From Beijerinckiaceae bacterium (GTDB lineage Bacteria > Pseudomonadota > Alphaproteobacteria > Rhizobiales > Beijerinckiaceae), in NCBI GenBank assembly GCA_947474545.1, contig CANJJI010000011.1, positions 1 to 53,115 of the forward strand: 53,115 bases of DNA. Reading direction: 5' to 3'. The notes under the pieces are model-generated. The model saw only the letters and a list, made by a program, of their open reading frames with translations. It was not told where the DNA came from and searched no databases. This document shows positions 33,310 through 44,106 of this stretch, in pieces. Made by a program: the position numbers and the translations under genes. Every line of letters begins with the position of its first letter. Within the stretch, counting starts at the first letter, position 1.

Positions 33310-34374
33310 ATGCCGCGATTTCTAAAGAAAACGGCGTGTGTGGGCGCCGCCATAGCCGCGATTTTGGTCACTGGCGTTGCAATGGCAGAGGGCGGAGCAA
33401 TGGATCAGGAGATTGTCTTCATCGGCACCAACGGCGTGCGTATTGCCGGAAGCCTTATGCTGCCTGCCGGTCCAGTGGAAGGAACGAAAGTGCCTGCGAT
33501 GCTGATTGTGCAGGGCAGCGGGCCTACAGACCGCAACGGAAACCAGCCCCCGGGGCATATCACCGATCTTGAAAAGCAGATTGCCGAAAAGCTCGCATCT
33601 CTTGGTATCGCCAGTCTGCGCTATGATAAACGCGGCATGCACGCCAATGCGGCTGATATGCCCAAAAATGTTGCAGCACTTACGCAATTTGCCCGCTGGG
33701 ATTTCCAGGTTGGCGATGCCGCTGCGGCCTGGCGCTTTCTGGGCGCGCAGACAGGTATCGACAGCGGAAGAGTTGGCGTATTCGGTCATAGCGAAGGAGG
33801 CATGATCGCCCTCGAACTCGCGGCCGGTGCGGACGAGACGCATCGTGTGAGGCCGGCTGCGATTGTTCTGGCTGCGACGCCAGGCCGTCCGTTGGGTGCT
33901 GTGCTGCGTGATCAACTTGAAATACTCGGGCGGCGTCAGGGCGCACCGGATGATATCAATCAGAAATTGCTGGCCATCAGTGACGGCGCCATAGAACATA
34001 TCAAAGCGACGGGAGAGATTCCCACAGGACTGCCGCCGGGGATCGCGCCGCTCTATCCAGCCTACCTCAGGTTATTTCTGCAATCGCTGTTTAAACTTGA
34101 TCCGATCGCATTGGCGCAGCGTGTCGAAGGTCCCGTCTTGCTTCTGAATGGCGATCGCGACCCGCAGGTGCTGTCGATGCAGGATGCAGAACCGCTTGCA
34201 AAAGCTCTGAAACTACGCGCCCCGGGGAGCACGTCGATCAACATCATTGCTGGCGCAAGCCATGCGCTCAAGCCGTCTGCAAATATGGACGAGAACAATC
34301 ATGCCGGACCCGTTGCGCCCGAAGCCATGCGGGCGTTGACCACGTGGTTGCAAGAGATCGGCTGGACGCGCTGA
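33310..34374 (+). CDS. Exported alpha/beta hydrolase (dienelactone hydrolase/acyl-peptidase-like)
   Basis: A 354-aa protein with a signal peptide ending near VAMAEGG (about residues 1-26). The hydrolase domain has the oxyanion strand MLIVQGSGPTDRNGN, the nucleophile elbow GHSEGG, the acid in LNGDRDPQV and the catalytic His in GASHALKP. The NQPPGHITDLEKQIAEKLAS block and RYDKRG are typical of the COG1073-like family of secreted esterases/peptidases. It is co-transcribed with the preceding exported hydrolase and converges on glnS after 13 nt. Substrate unknown. Confidence 0.85.
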   Translation: MPRFLKKTACVGAAIAAILVTGVAMAEGGAMDQEIVFIGTNGVRIAGSLMLPAGPVEGTKVPAMLIVQGSGPTDRNGNQPPGHITDLEKQIAEKLASLGIASLRYDKRGMHANAADMPKNVAALTQFARWDFQVGDAAAAWRFLGAQTGIDSGRVGVFGHSEGGMIALELAAGADETHRVRPAAIVLAATPGRPLGAVLRDQLEILGRRQGAPDDINQKLLAISDGAIEHIKATGEIPTGLPPGIAPLYPAYLRLFLQSLFKLDPIALAQRVEGPVLLLNGDRDPQVLSMQDAEPLAKALKLRAPGSTSINIIAGASHALKPSANMDENNHAGPVAPEAMRALTTWLQEIGWTR

Positions 34375-34387
34375 TGGCGCGCCGCGT

Positions 34388-36094
34388 TTAACCGCCCGCC
34401 TTGCTCTTTGGCGCAGGCGTCTTTCCCACTTCCTTTGCGAACGTGTCGCGCAGGCCAACCGTGCGAATGAAGACGGGCTTGCCACAGGCATCGTCCTTGT
34501 CGCGGCAGAAATAGCCCTGCCGTTCGAATTGATAGGCTATCCCCGTCTGCGCTGACGCCAGATCGGGCTCAATCTTACTTGAGGGAAGAATTGTCAGCGA
34601 ATTGGGATTGAGATCATCCATCACATCGCCATCTGCGCCCGGATCTGGTCGGGCAAATAGATGATCGTAGAGCCGCACTTCGGCATCCACTGCGTCCGCC
34701 GCATTGAGCCAATGCATGGTCGCCTTCACCTTGCGGCCATCAGGCGCATTGCCGCCACGTGTGGCGGGATCATAGGTGCAGCGCAATTCGATGACCTTGC
34801 CGTCGGCGTCTTTCACGACATCCTTGCACGTCACAAAAAAGGCATAGCGCAGGCGGACTTCCTGCCCGGGCGAAAGGCGGAAGAATTTCTTCGGCGGGTC
34901 CTCCATGAAATCTTCGCGTTCGATGAAGAGTTCGCGGCCGAAGCGGATTTTTCGCGAACCAGCTGCAGCATCGTCGGGATGATTGATTGCTTCCAGCTCT
35001 TCAAACTGCCCTTCGGGCATGTTCTCGATCACGACTTTCAGGGGGTCGAGCACAGCCATACGCCGCTCAGCCTTCTTGTTCAGAAATTCCCGGATCGAGA
35101 ATTCCAGCATCCCGAAATCGACGGTGCTATTGGCTTTGGCTACGCCAATGCGCGCCACGAAATCGCGCAAGGCTTCTGGTGGAACGCCCCGGCGGCGGAT
35201 GCCGGCCAGGGTCGGCATGCGCGGATCGTCCCAGCCACTCACATGCCTTTCCTGCACCAGCTTTGTCAGCGTGCGTTTGGACAGGACCGTATAGGTGAGA
35301 TTGAGCCGTGCGAATTCATACTGGCGGGGATGGCCAGGCACGGGAAGATTGGCAAGAAACCATTCGTAGAGCGGGCGATGGTCTTCAAATTCCAAAGTGC
35401 AGATAGAGTGCGTGATGCCTTCGATTGCATCGGACTGGCCATGCGCGAAATCGTAACTCGGATAGATTTTCCAGGCCGTACCGGTGCGCGGATGCGGCGC
35501 ATCGATGATGCGATAGAGTGCGGGATCGCGCAGGTTGATATTGCCCGAGGTCATGTCGATTTTCGCCCGCAGAAGGCGTGAGCCTTGAGCGAATTCGCCC
35601 GCGCGCATCCGCCGGAACAGATCAAGATTCTCTTCAACGCTGCGATTGCGAAAGGGGCTTTCCTTGCCGCCTTCAGTCAGCGTGCCGCGATTGGCGCGCA
35701 TTTCCTCTGCGGACTGATCGTCCACATAAGCCTTGCCGTTGATAATGAGGTGCTCGGCCCAGGCATAAAGCTGCTCGAAATAATCGGAGGCGTGATAGAG
35801 ATTTTCGCCCCAGTCGAAGCCGAGCCAGCGCACATCCGCCTGGATGGAATCGATGAATTCCTGTTCTTCCTTGGCCGGATTGGTGTCGTCGAACCGCAGA
35901 TGGCAGCGGCCGCCAAATTCCTGTGCAATGCCGAAATTCAGGCAGATCGACTTGGCGTGGCCCAGATGCAGATAGCCATTGGGCTCCGGGGGGAACCGCG
36001 TGACGACAGTCTTGTGTTTGCCCGCGCCAATATCCTCCGCGACGATATCGCGAATGAAATCGCGGTGAACTTCTTTTGCGGTGTCTTCCGCCAT
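34388..36094 (-). CDS. glnS: Glutaminyl-tRNA synthetase
   Basis: A 568-aa class I aminoacyl-tRNA synthetase that charges tRNA-Gln. The ATP motifs are HLGH (43-46, in [15 protein letters not shown]) and VLSKR (KMSKS-type). The catalytic RFDDTNP segment, the [14 protein letters not shown] block and the two C-terminal anticodon-binding beta-barrels are in the expected order. Length is close to the E. coli enzyme. The ATG at 36094 is chosen because the family begins just before the HRDFIRDIV helix; a longer frame lacks homology. GlnRS is patchily distributed in alphaproteobacteria, most of which use the GatCAB transamidation route. Confidence 0.95.
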   Translation of the reverse strand: MAEDTAKEVHRDFIRDIVAEDIGAGKHKTVVTRFPPEPNGYLHLGHAKSICLNFGIAQEFGGRCHLRFDDTNPAKEEQEFIDSIQADVRWLGFDWGENLYHASDYFEQLYAWAEHLIINGKAYVDDQSAEEMRANRGTLTEGGKESPFRNRSVEENLDLFRRMRAGEFAQGSRLLRAKIDMTSGNINLRDPALYRIIDAPHPRTGTAWKIYPSYDFAHGQSDAIEGITHSICTLEFEDHRPLYEWFLANLPVPGHPRQYEFARLNLTYTVLSKRTLTKLVQERHVSGWDDPRMPTLAGIRRRGVPPEALRDFVARIGVAKANSTVDFGMLEFSIREFLNKKAERRMAVLDPLKVVIENMPEGQFEELEAINHPDDAAAGSRKIRFGRELFIEREDFMEDPPKKFFRLSPGQEVRLRYAFFVTCKDVVKDADGKVIELRCTYDPATRGGNAPDGRKVKATMHWLNAADAVDAEVRLYDHLFARPDPGADGDVMDDLNPNSLTILPSSKIEPDLASAQTGIAYQFERQGYFCRDKDDACGKPVFIRTVGLRDTFAKEVGKTPAPKSKAGG

Positions 36095-36128
36095 GATCTG
36101 GTCCTGAATCCGGATGGGTTTGCGGCGC

Positions 36129-36134
36129 ATTATA
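36129..36134 (-). promoter_or_regulatory. Likely -10 element of glnS
   Basis: The minus strand reads a perfect TATAAT 35 nt upstream of the glnS ATG. No good -35 hexamer is seen at the usual distance. Confidence 0.45.
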
Positions 36135-36307
36135 GCGCGCTCGGGTTGCGCCCCGTTTAAGGGGCAGGGGCGGGACCGTAAAGGCCTTGTATCAGGGGCA
36201 GGGAGAAAAACGTCTGCCCGGCCCGCGCGCATTGGCGCATTGGCGTTGCGGCCCAGCCGCCCTATTAAAGGATAAGGCGAAACGCGCCGTGACCTGAAAG
36301 TACCCAG

Positions 36308-37816
36308 ATGTCCTCCCGCTCCGGCCCTGACCGGCCCTTGTCGAGCTCATTCCCGGCAGATACGTCCCGCCAGTTCTGGCGGGTGTTTCCGTCTGTCATG
36401 CTGCCGATTTTCATGTCGGTGGGGGATCAGACCATTGTTGCGAGCGCTCTGCCCGCCATCGCGGGCGCGCTGGGAGATGTGGAACGCGTATCCTGGCTGA
36501 TCATCGGTTATCTCATTGCCTCGACGATTGCTGCGCCTGTCTATGGTTACCTCGGCGACGTTTTCGGGCGGCGGCGGCTGCTGTTTCTGGCGCTCGTGAT
36601 ATTCATGGTTGGCGCAATCTGCTGCGCCTTTGCGCCGACGATGAATCTGTTGATCGCCTCGCGCATTCTGCAAGGACTGGGCGGTGGCGGGCTCATGAGC
36701 ATGTCGCAGGCTCTGCTTGCGGAAGTTATTCCGCCACGGGAAAGGGGCCGGTATCAGGGCTATACAGCCACAGTCTTCGTCGTCGCCTCGGCCATAGGCC
36801 CGGTGCTCGGCGCTTTGCTGACCGTGCAGTTTGGCTGGCACGCCGTTTTCTACATCAACATGCCCGTCGGGGTCGTGGCCTTCCTGATGGCCTTCCGGAT
36901 CACCAACAGGCGCGGCGGGCGCGATGCGGATTGGGCGTTCGATTACCCTGGGCTGATCTATTTTGTGGGCTTCATCGTTCCGCTTCTGCTGGCGCTTGAA
37001 CAGGTCCGGCGGTTCGATACGCAGGGCGCGGTGACGATTGTCGCGCTGGTCTGTGCAGCGGGTCTGTCGCTGACCTTGCTGATCCGGCAGGAGCGGCGGA
37101 CGGCCTCTCCTTTGCTCCCCATCGGCCTGATGCAACAGACCGCCATCTGGAATTCACAGATGTTGATCGTCTGCCACGGCGCGATGATGACGGCGCTGCT
37201 GGCGTTCCTGCCCCTATATCTGCGGGTCACCGGCATCGGCACTGTGCAGGATGTGGGTATAGCGCTGCTGATCTATTCATTCTTCATCGCGGTATCGTCC
37301 ATTATTGTCGGCTGGATGGTGACCTTTACAGGCCGCACAATGATATTTCCCGCCATCGGCATGGCCTGCACCGCGCTGATCTATGTCTGGATCGCCTTTT
37401 ATGCCTCGAAGCTCAATATCCACGGCATATATGTGGTCATGGCGGTGCTTGCCATCGCCATGGGGCCGGTCATGACAGTCTCGCAGGTTACAATCCAGGC
37501 TGTCGCCGGACGCAAGTTGCTGGGTGCAGCGGCTGGCTCGATCCAACTGGCCCGCACCGTGGGCGCTGTGTTTGGAACCGCCATTTTCGGCACAATCCTG
37601 TTCGCGACGCTGGCCATCCTTGATCCAGAGGCCGCGCCGATGTTCGGCCGCATTCTGAGCCTTGGCCCGGATGCACTCTCAGCCATGAGCGAAGCGCGCC
37701 GCACCGCCATCATGGGTGAGATCATCACAGGCTTCCGCTATGCCTTCCTGTTGCTGGCAGGCATAGCGGGCGTCTCCTGTATTCTGGCTTCGCTGAATCC
37801 GGTGCGGCGGATTTGA
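36308..37816 (+). CDS. MFS transporter, DHA2 (EmrB/QacA) family
   Basis: A 502-aa inner-membrane antiporter with about 14 hydrophobic segments, the DHA2 number. Motif A is [13 protein letters not shown] (between TM2 and TM3), motif C is the [12 protein letters not shown] segment in TM5, and [17 protein letters not shown] marks TM1 of this subfamily. It would export drugs or toxic metabolites in exchange for protons. No membrane-fusion partner or regulator is next to it. The ATG has only a weak ribosome-binding site. It converges on the Usp gene after 15 nt. Confidence 0.92.
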   Translation: MSSRSGPDRPLSSSFPADTSRQFWRVFPSVMLPIFMSVGDQTIVASALPAIAGALGDVERVSWLIIGYLIASTIAAPVYGYLGDVFGRRRLLFLALVIFMVGAICCAFAPTMNLLIASRILQGLGGGGLMSMSQALLAEVIPPRERGRYQGYTATVFVVASAIGPVLGALLTVQFGWHAVFYINMPVGVVAFLMAFRITNRRGGRDADWAFDYPGLIYFVGFIVPLLLALEQVRRFDTQGAVTIVALVCAAGLSLTLLIRQERRTASPLLPIGLMQQTAIWNSQMLIVCHGAMMTALLAFLPLYLRVTGIGTVQDVGIALLIYSFFIAVSSIIVGWMVTFTGRTMIFPAIGMACTALIYVWIAFYASKLNIHGIYVVMAVLAIAMGPVMTVSQVTIQAVAGRKLLGAAAGSIQLARTVGAVFGTAIFGTILFATLAILDPEAAPMFGRILSLGPDALSAMSEARRTAIMGEIITGFRYAFLLLAGIAGVSCILASLNPVRRI

Positions 37817-37831
37817 ATCCGGGATTGCCGG

Positions 37832-38653
37832 TCAATTCGCCATGAACACCGGCAGTTTCGCCTTCGCCATGATATGGGCCGTCGGGCCGCCAAAAATCAT
37901 CTGGCGCAGGCGGCTCTGGGTGAAGGCGCCCTTGATGAGAAGATCGCCGCCGAGATTGGCGGTTTCCTCCAATGCGCTTTCGCCATGCGAGCGCTTGTTG
38001 GGCTTGGTAACGGCTTCCACAGCAATGCCGTGATTGGCCAGCAATTGTGCGCATTGCTCGCCAGTGGGGCCTTCAACCATAAAACCTTCGATGGTCAGCA
38101 CATAGACTTTCTTTGCCTGCATGAGCAGTGGCATGCCCAGCGCGACGCTGCGGGCCGTCTCGGTGCTGCGGTTCCAGGAAATGACGATCGTGTCGCCCAT
38201 GGCTTTGGGGGCATCGGGCGGTGCCAGCAGAATGGGACGGCCGCTTTCGAAAATCGAGGCCTCCGCAGTGGCAAGGCGCGGATCACCGCGATCGGAGCCG
38301 GGCCGGCCCAGTACGGTCACGTCAAAAACCCGGCCATAACTCGCCATCTGGCTGTCGCCGAGTGAACGGTCGCCGCCCCAGCGCCAGCAGGGGCCGGAAC
38401 CTCCCGCAGAAATACCGCTCGAAGCCATGGTCGATTCGAATTTCTTCTGCGCTTCGTCCGCCAGTTCCTTCCACTGGTTTTGGTCGGAAACCGTCCAGCT
38501 CACTGGCATGTCGAAGGCTACGAGATCGGGCAGGTCAGGCCCCAGCGCCACCCCTTCGATCTGGCTGCCAAACCGCCTGGCCAGCAGCGCTGCGGTATGG
38601 AAAACGGAATCGATGGAAGAGTGAAGTTCGACAGGCACCAGAATATTTTTCAT
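37832..38653 (-). CDS. Universal stress protein (double Usp domain)
   Basis: A 273-aa protein with two UspA-like halves. The first (residues 1-140) starts KNILVPVELH and ends SGRPILLAPP; the second starts DTIVISWNRSTETARSV and ends with the LLIKGAFTQSRLRQMIFGGPTAHIMAKAKLPVFM block, which is the usual C-terminal nucleotide-binding signature. Tandem-domain Usp proteins act in starvation, oxidative or respiratory stress. It is monocistronic and divergent from acs across 238 nt. Confidence 0.9.
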   Translation of the reverse strand: MKNILVPVELHSSIDSVFHTAALLARRFGSQIEGVALGPDLPDLVAFDMPVSWTVSDQNQWKELADEAQKKFESTMASSGISAGGSGPCWRWGGDRSLGDSQMASYGRVFDVTVLGRPGSDRGDPRLATAEASIFESGRPILLAPPDAPKAMGDTIVISWNRSTETARSVALGMPLLMQAKKVYVLTIEGFMVEGPTGEQCAQLLANHGIAVEAVTKPNKRSHGESALEETANLGGDLLIKGAFTQSRLRQMIFGGPTAHIMAKAKLPVFMAN

Positions 38654-38804
38654 GGTTCATTCCCTCCGGCAGTCCGCTTCAGCCCCTCCAGCCGCCGCGA
38701 CTGCACACCGCAGAATACACCAGATTCTCGTCCAGGCCGAATGGAAACTCTGAGGAGCGTGCTTTCCCCCAAAGTCGCGCGACCAAAGTTTGAGCGTATC
38801 CGGC

Positions 38805-38832
38805 TTGTCCGCACGTGGTCATTTCGCATAAT
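38805..38832 (+). promoter_or_regulatory. Putative promoter of acs
   Basis: TTGTCC (38805-38810) and CATAAT (38827-38832) are spaced by 16 nt, 60 nt upstream of the acs ATG. Confidence 0.35.
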
Positions 38833-38891
38833 GCAGACATCCGATGCCCGCTGGATGCGGGCGCTCTGGCGCGTATCCCTAGGAGGAAAAA

Positions 38892-40826
38892 ATGAGTGAA
38901 GCTCTGTATGCAGTCCCCGAGGCCTGGAAATCCCGCGCCTTTGTCGACGACGCAAAATACAAGGCGATGTATGAGCGGTCGGTGAAAGACCCAAACGGCT
39001 TTTGGGGTGAACACGGCAAGCGCCTGAACTGGATCAAGCCTTATACCACGGTGAAGAACACCAATTACGGCCCGCCCGATGTCTCGATCAAATGGTTCGA
39101 GGACGGCACGCTGAACGTCTCTGCCAATTGCGTCGACCGGCATCTGGAAAAGCGGGGCAATCAGATCGCAATCATCTGGGAAGGCGATGATCCCTCAAAG
39201 TCCAAACACATCACCTATAATGAATTGCATGAACATGTCTGCCGCTTCGCCAACGTGCTGAAAGCCCATGGTGTCAAGAAAGGCGATTGCGTCACTATCT
39301 ATCTGCCGATGATTCCCGAAGCCGCCTACGCCATGCTCGCCTGCACACGCATCGGCGCGGTCCATTCCATCGTCTTCGGTGGCTTCTCGCCCGATTCGCT
39401 CGCCGGGCGCATTGAAGACGCCAAATGCGATGTGCTGATTACCAGCGACGAAGGTGTGCGTGCGGGCCGTCCTGTCCCGCTGAAAGCCAATTCAGACGCC
39501 GCCGCCGACAAGGCGCCGGTCAAGACAATGATTGTCGTCCAGCACACCGGCGGCAAGGTCAATATGAAGCCGGGCCGGGACTTCTGGTATCATGAGGAGG
39601 CGGCCAAAATGCCCGCCGAATGCAAGCCTGAAGAAATGAACGCGGAAGATCCGCTGTTTATCCTCTACACGTCTGGCTCTACGGGCAAGCCAAAGGGCGT
39701 GCTGCACACGACCGGCGGTTATCTCGTCTATGCCTCAATGACGCATCAATATGTCTTTGATTATCACGAGGGTGATATTTACTGGTGCACGGCGGACGTG
39801 GGTTGGGTTACCGGGCACAGCTATATCGTCTATGGCCCGCTCGCCAATGGCGCAACGACTCTGATGTTCGAAGGCGTTCCGAATTATCCCGATGAATCGC
39901 GCTGCTGGCAGGTCATCGACAAGCACAAGGTCAACATCTTTTATACAGCGCCAACAGCGATCCGCGCGCTGATGCAGAAGGGCGAAGGGCCGGTGAAGAA
40001 GACCTCGCGTGCTTCGCTGCGCCTGCTGGGATCTGTCGGCGAGCCGATCAATCCTGAGGCATGGGAATGGTATCATCGCGTTGTCGGAGAAGGCCGTTGC
40101 CCGATTGTCGATACCTGGTGGCAGACGGAAACCGGGGGCATTCTCATCACGCCGTTGCCCGGTGCGACCGCGCTTAAGCCAGGCTCGGCGACGCGGCCGT
40201 TCTTCGGCTGCCAGCCGCAGATCGTCGACGCCGAGGGCAAGGTGCTGGAAGGCGCGACAGAGGGCAATCTCTGCATTATCGATTCGTGGCCCGGCCAGAT
40301 GCGCACCGTATTCGGCGATCACGAGCGCTTTATACAAACCTATTTCTCCACCTATCCCGGCAAGTATTTCACCGGCGACGGCTGCCGCCGCGATGCCGAC
40401 GGCTATTACTGGATCACCGGCCGCGTTGACGATGTCATCAACGTGTCGGGCCATCGCATGGGGACTGCGGAAGTGGAAAGCGCACTTGTCGCTCATCCCA
40501 AAGTGTCTGAAGCAGCGGTCGTTGGCTTCCCCCATGACATCAAGGGCCAGGGCATCTACGCTTATGTCACGCTGATGGCAGGCGAACATCCCAGTCCCGA
40601 ATTGCGCAAGGAACTGGTCAACTGGGTGCGCAAGGAAATCGGCCCCATCGCCTCGCCTGACGCCATCCAGTTCGCGCCAGGCCTGCCGAAAACACGTTCG
40701 GGCAAGATCATGCGCCGTATCCTGCGCAAGATCGCCGAAAACGATTTCGGGGCGCTGGGTGATACTTCGACTCTGGCCGATCCCAGTGTCGTGGACGATC
40801 TCGTCAAAAATCGCGCGGACGCCTGA
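38892..40826 (+). CDS. acs: Acetyl-CoA synthetase
   Basis: A 644-aa AMP-forming acetate-CoA ligase of standard length. It shows the ATP loop [12 protein letters not shown], the WWQTETGG active-site motif, the hinge region [20 protein letters not shown] and the C-terminal acetylation site [10 protein letters not shown], whose Lys is the usual target of Pat/CobB control. AGGAGGAAAAA gives a very strong ribosome-binding site. It lets the cell grow on acetate and recycles acetate made by catabolism. It is monocistronic. Confidence 0.97.
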   Translation: MSEALYAVPEAWKSRAFVDDAKYKAMYERSVKDPNGFWGEHGKRLNWIKPYTTVKNTNYGPPDVSIKWFEDGTLNVSANCVDRHLEKRGNQIAIIWEGDDPSKSKHITYNELHEHVCRFANVLKAHGVKKGDCVTIYLPMIPEAAYAMLACTRIGAVHSIVFGGFSPDSLAGRIEDAKCDVLITSDEGVRAGRPVPLKANSDAAADKAPVKTMIVVQHTGGKVNMKPGRDFWYHEEAAKMPAECKPEEMNAEDPLFILYTSGSTGKPKGVLHTTGGYLVYASMTHQYVFDYHEGDIYWCTADVGWVTGHSYIVYGPLANGATTLMFEGVPNYPDESRCWQVIDKHKVNIFYTAPTAIRALMQKGEGPVKKTSRASLRLLGSVGEPINPEAWEWYHRVVGEGRCPIVDTWWQTETGGILITPLPGATALKPGSATRPFFGCQPQIVDAEGKVLEGATEGNLCIIDSWPGQMRTVFGDHERFIQTYFSTYPGKYFTGDGCRRDADGYYWITGRVDDVINVSGHRMGTAEVESALVAHPKVSEAAVVGFPHDIKGQGIYAYVTLMAGEHPSPELRKELVNWVRKEIGPIASPDAIQFAPGLPKTRSGKIMRRILRKIAENDFGALGDTSTLADPSVVDDLVKNRADA

Positions 40827-40950
40827 CGCCGCTCGACCAATCCCTATTGGCTAGAGGCGGCGTCAACTTGCGGCAGTGAAGGGGTTCGCCGGGCGGATGA
40901 CGCCTGCGCCCAGCGTGAACGCTCCTTTTTGCTGGGCTATTGGGGCTGGG

Positions 40951-40974
40951 AGAGCGGAGCTCCAGCTCCGCTCT
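40951..40974. repeat. 11-bp stem palindrome downstream of acs
   Basis: AGAGCGGAGCT (40951-40961) is perfectly complementary to AGCTCCGCTCT (40964-40974) with a 2-nt loop. There is no T-run. It looks like a REP-type palindrome and could stabilise the 3' end of the acs transcript. Confidence 0.55.
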
Positions 40975-41094
40975 TACTTTACGAAGCCGGCGAGAGGCCC
41001 GCGCTCCTGGTGACGGACCGGCAAGTGCGGCGATCCGGCGTGACTCATCTCCGTCACGCCCCTAAACTCCCGGCAAAATGCCAAGGAGAGAAAA

Positions 41095-41859
41095 TTGCCC
41101 TTCCAGACCATCGAAACCTCCCTGTCGCCGCGCGGCCTTGCCACGATCACCCTGAACCGGCCTGATCGCGGCAACGCCATCAACCAGACCATGCTCGATG
41201 AAGTGGTGAGCCATCTGGCGGCGCTGGCGGCTGATGCGAAAGTGCGCGTTGTCATTCTGCGCGCCAATGGCAAGCATTTCTGCGCCGGGGCCGATGTCAG
41301 CGGGCGCGGCGATATCGAGAAGACGGACAAGTCAGCCACGCTCGGCGATCTCATCTTCGATCTCGACCGCCTGCCCAAACCCACCATCGCCATCGTGCAG
41401 GGCGGCGCAGTGGGCGGCGGCGCGGGGCTCGCCTGCGCCTGTGATGTCACCTTGATCGAAAAAGACGGCTTTCTCTCGATTCCCGAGGTGCGCCTTGGCT
41501 TTGCGCCCGGTGGTCTGGTTTCTGTTCTCATGCGCAGCATGGGTGCGCGCGCTTTCCGCCGTTACGCCATGTCCGGCGAACGCATCCGCGCTGAAGCGGC
41601 GCTGCGCCTTGGTCTTGCAAGCGAAAGTTATGAGGCGGGAACGCTCGATGCCATGTTGGACGAAATCACCGATGCCTTCATGCTGGGCGCCCCCGGCGCG
41701 CAGGCCGTGGTCAAGCAATCCACGGCGGTGCTTGAGACGCCTTCGCTTGCGCATTTGAAGGATCGCGCGCCGCCGCACGGCATGCATTCAGATGAGGCGA
41801 AGGAGGGCGTTGCTGCCTTTCGCGAAAAGCGCAAGCCGAACTGGTATGTCGAAAAATAG
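41095..41859 (+). CDS. Enoyl-CoA hydratase/isomerase family protein
   Basis: A 254-aa crotonase-fold protein. The CoA/oxyanion segments are HFCAGADVSGRGD (near residue 60) and QGGAVGGGAGLACACDV (about 101-117). The catalytic Glu position lies in LSIPEVRLGFAPGG. It would hydrate or isomerise an enoyl-CoA in fatty-acid or amino-acid breakdown. The start is TTG with AAGGAGAG 4 nt upstream; no ATG would preserve the first strand. It stands alone, between acs and hisZ. Confidence 0.9.
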   Translation: MPFQTIETSLSPRGLATITLNRPDRGNAINQTMLDEVVSHLAALAADAKVRVVILRANGKHFCAGADVSGRGDIEKTDKSATLGDLIFDLDRLPKPTIAIVQGGAVGGGAGLACACDVTLIEKDGFLSIPEVRLGFAPGGLVSVLMRSMGARAFRRYAMSGERIRAEAALRLGLASESYEAGTLDAMLDEITDAFMLGAPGAQAVVKQSTAVLETPSLAHLKDRAPPHGMHSDEAKEGVAAFREKRKPNWYVEK

Positions 41860-41972
41860 CCGGACACGTTATCGAACATTAACGTCTCCGCCACAATCCG
41901 TTCACCTATTTACCTAAAATGCGTCGCATCGGGAGCTCGTGCTTGATACAAGCAGGATAACCGGAGAGTTCA

Positions 41973-43115
41973 GTGGAACAGGCGCAGGATTTCATTAACC
42001 AGACGCGGCAGCGGGAAGAGGCGCTCATCGCCCATCTCGCAACTGCAGGCTATGTGCGCACGGAGCCTGCGATCATGCAGCCCGCTGCCAGCTTTCTTGA
42101 ACTTGCGGGCGAAGAATTGCGCCATCGCATCTTCACGACGACTGATCCGTCAGGCGCAGAATTCTGCCTGCGGCCCGAATTCACAATTCCTGTCTGTACT
42201 GCCTATCTAGCCTCCGGCGATGCGGGCAAGCCGGCGGCTTTTTCCTATCTTGGTCCGGTCTTTCGCTATCGAGCCAGTGGCGCCAGCGAATTCCATCAGG
42301 CCGGCATCGAAAGTTTTGGCCGCGCCGATCGCGAAGCTGCCGATGCCGAAGTCATGACCCTGGCGCTGGAAGCTGCCGCGCAGGGCGGGGCCGGCAAGCT
42401 CAGTGTGAAACTCGGCGACGCTGGCCTCTTCAACGCGCTACTCGAGACTTTGAAAATTGATGACGTGTGGTTGCGCCGCATCCGCCGGGGCATCGCCCGC
42501 GGCCAGAAACTCGAAGCGATCTTTACGCCGCCCAATGGTGGCGGCAGCGGCGATCACACCGGTGTCCTCGCTGCGCTTCAGGGCACGGATCGCAAGGGCG
42601 CGCGCGCCCTCGTGGAAGACCTGTTGTCGATTGCAGGTATCTCGTCAGTCAGTGGCCGCAGCGCGGGCGAAATCGCCGAACGCTTTCTGGAACAGGCGGC
42701 GCTGCGCGACAGTGCAGGCTTCAGTCAGGAAAAGCGTAGCGTGATCGAAAACTATCTTGGTATCGCAGGCGATCCCGATGATGCCGCCGCCCGCCTGCGT
42801 AAACTCGCGCAAGACGCCAAGCTCGATTTCGCTCGCCCGCTCGATGAGTTTGAAGCGCGTATCGGCTTCATCGCCGCGCGTGGTTTCGATGTGAGTGCGA
42901 TCCACTTTGCGACCGCTTTTGCGCGCAACCTCGATTATTATACCGGCTTTGTGTTCGAGGCGCATGATGCGCGCAATCCTGCACGGGGTCCCGTTGTTGG
43001 CGGTGGCCGTTATGACAAACTCATGATGGCGCTTGGCGCGAAAACGCCTGTGCCCGCTGTAGGAGCCGCCATCTGGTGCGACCGTCTTGTGAACGGCGCG
43101 GAGGCCTCGTCATGA
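41973..43115 (+). CDS. hisZ: ATP phosphoribosyltransferase regulatory subunit
   Basis: A 380-aa class II aminoacyl-tRNA-synthetase-like protein that lacks tRNA charging and instead activates HisG. The motif-2-like FRYRASGASEFHQAGIESFGR region and the HisRS-like LDYYTGFVFEAH and VVGGGRYDKLM blocks are visible. The start is GTG with CCGGAG upstream. Its stop overlaps the hisG start by four bases (ATGA), so the hetero-octamer subunits are coupled. Control of the first step of histidine synthesis is the established role. Confidence 0.93.
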   Translation: MEQAQDFINQTRQREEALIAHLATAGYVRTEPAIMQPAASFLELAGEELRHRIFTTTDPSGAEFCLRPEFTIPVCTAYLASGDAGKPAAFSYLGPVFRYRASGASEFHQAGIESFGRADREAADAEVMTLALEAAAQGGAGKLSVKLGDAGLFNALLETLKIDDVWLRRIRRGIARGQKLEAIFTPPNGGGSGDHTGVLAALQGTDRKGARALVEDLLSIAGISSVSGRSAGEIAERFLEQAALRDSAGFSQEKRSVIENYLGIAGDPDDAAARLRKLAQDAKLDFARPLDEFEARIGFIAARGFDVSAIHFATAFARNLDYYTGFVFEAHDARNPARGPVVGGGRYDKLMMALGAKTPVPAVGAAIWCDRLVNGAEASS

Positions 43116-44101
43116 ACGCGCCCGCAGAACAGAACGGAACACTCGTCATCGCCATTCCCTCCAAGGGACGGCTGCAGGAAAACACAGCGGCGTTTTTCGC
43201 GCGCGCGGGACTGACCGTCGCGCAGGGTCGCGGTGTGCGCGATTATCGCGGCACTTTGAAGGAAATGCCCGGCGTTGAAATCGCCTTTCTGTCAGCCTCC
43301 GAAATCGTGCAGCAGCTTGCTGCTGGCAGCGTTCATCTGGGCGTGACCGGCGAAGATCTCGTGCGCGAAAACGTGGCCGACGCTGATGCGCGCATGGAGC
43401 TTCTGACGCCGCTTGGCTTCGGACATGCCAATGTTGTTGTCGCTGTGCCGCAGGCCTGGATTGATGTCCGCACTATGACCGATCTGGAAGACGTGGCCGC
43501 CGCCTTCCGCGCTCGCCGTGGTGGCCAGCGTATGCGCGTGGCGACCAAATATATCAATCTGACGCGCAACTATTTCGCACAGAATGGCGTGACGGATTAC
43601 AGGATTGTTGAATCGCTGGGCGCGACAGAAGGCGCTCCCGCTGCCGGACAGGCCGAACTCATCGTCGATATCACGACAACGGGCGCAACATTGAAAGCCA
43701 ATGCGCTCAAGGTGCTTGATGATGGCGTAATGTTGCGCTCGGAAGCCAATCTCGTCGCCTCCGTCAACGCAAGCTGGAACGACGCAACCCAAACGCTGGC
43801 GCGCAAGATTCTCTCGCGCATCGCCGCCGAAGAAGACGCGCGCACCTCGCGTGAAATCCGCTGCTACATTCCCGCCAAGCCGCGCCGCACGGCACGCGAG
43901 GCCGAGCAATTGTTCGGCGCGCGCATGCTCTATGGTCTGGATGGCGATATCGTCCGCCTCGTCTGCCCCGCCAGCAAAGTCGCCGAAGTAGCGGACTGGC
44001 TGATCGAACGCGGCGCCCAGCAAGTCAGCGTGAGCGCGCTCGATTATATTTTCAGCGCGGTGAACCCGCTTTATGAGAAGCTGGTCAAGCGGATAGGGTG
44101 A
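43112..44101 (+). CDS. hisG: ATP phosphoribosyltransferase catalytic subunit
   Basis: A 329-aa enzyme for the first step of histidine synthesis (PRPP plus ATP). The N-terminal PSKGRLQENTAAFFARAGL block, the GVTGEDLVRE segment and the phosphate-binding EAP/VDITTTGATLKAN loop are intact. It is longer than the classical short HisG (about 210 aa) because of a C-terminal region (about residues 215-329) usual in the Hyphomicrobiales form that works with HisZ. The ATG overlaps the hisZ stop. A hairpin at 44107-44140 follows. Confidence 0.95.
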   Translation: MNAPAEQNGTLVIAIPSKGRLQENTAAFFARAGLTVAQGRGVRDYRGTLKEMPGVEIAFLSASEIVQQLAAGSVHLGVTGEDLVRENVADADARMELLTPLGFGHANVVVAVPQAWIDVRTMTDLEDVAAAFRARRGGQRMRVATKYINLTRNYFAQNGVTDYRIVESLGATEGAPAAGQAELIVDITTTGATLKANALKVLDDGVMLRSEANLVASVNASWNDATQTLARKILSRIAAEEDARTSREIRCYIPAKPRRTAREAEQLFGARMLYGLDGDIVRLVCPASKVAEVADWLIERGAQQVSVSALDYIFSAVNPLYEKLVKRIG

Positions 44102-44106
44102 TATTT

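Noticed and set aside
34661-35581. 306-codon open frame antisense to glnS
   Set aside because: Shadow of glnS without motifs or ribosome-binding site.
40929-41165. 78-codon open frame after acs
   Set aside because: It consists of the palindrome and the start region of the enoyl-CoA hydratase in another frame; no ribosome-binding site.
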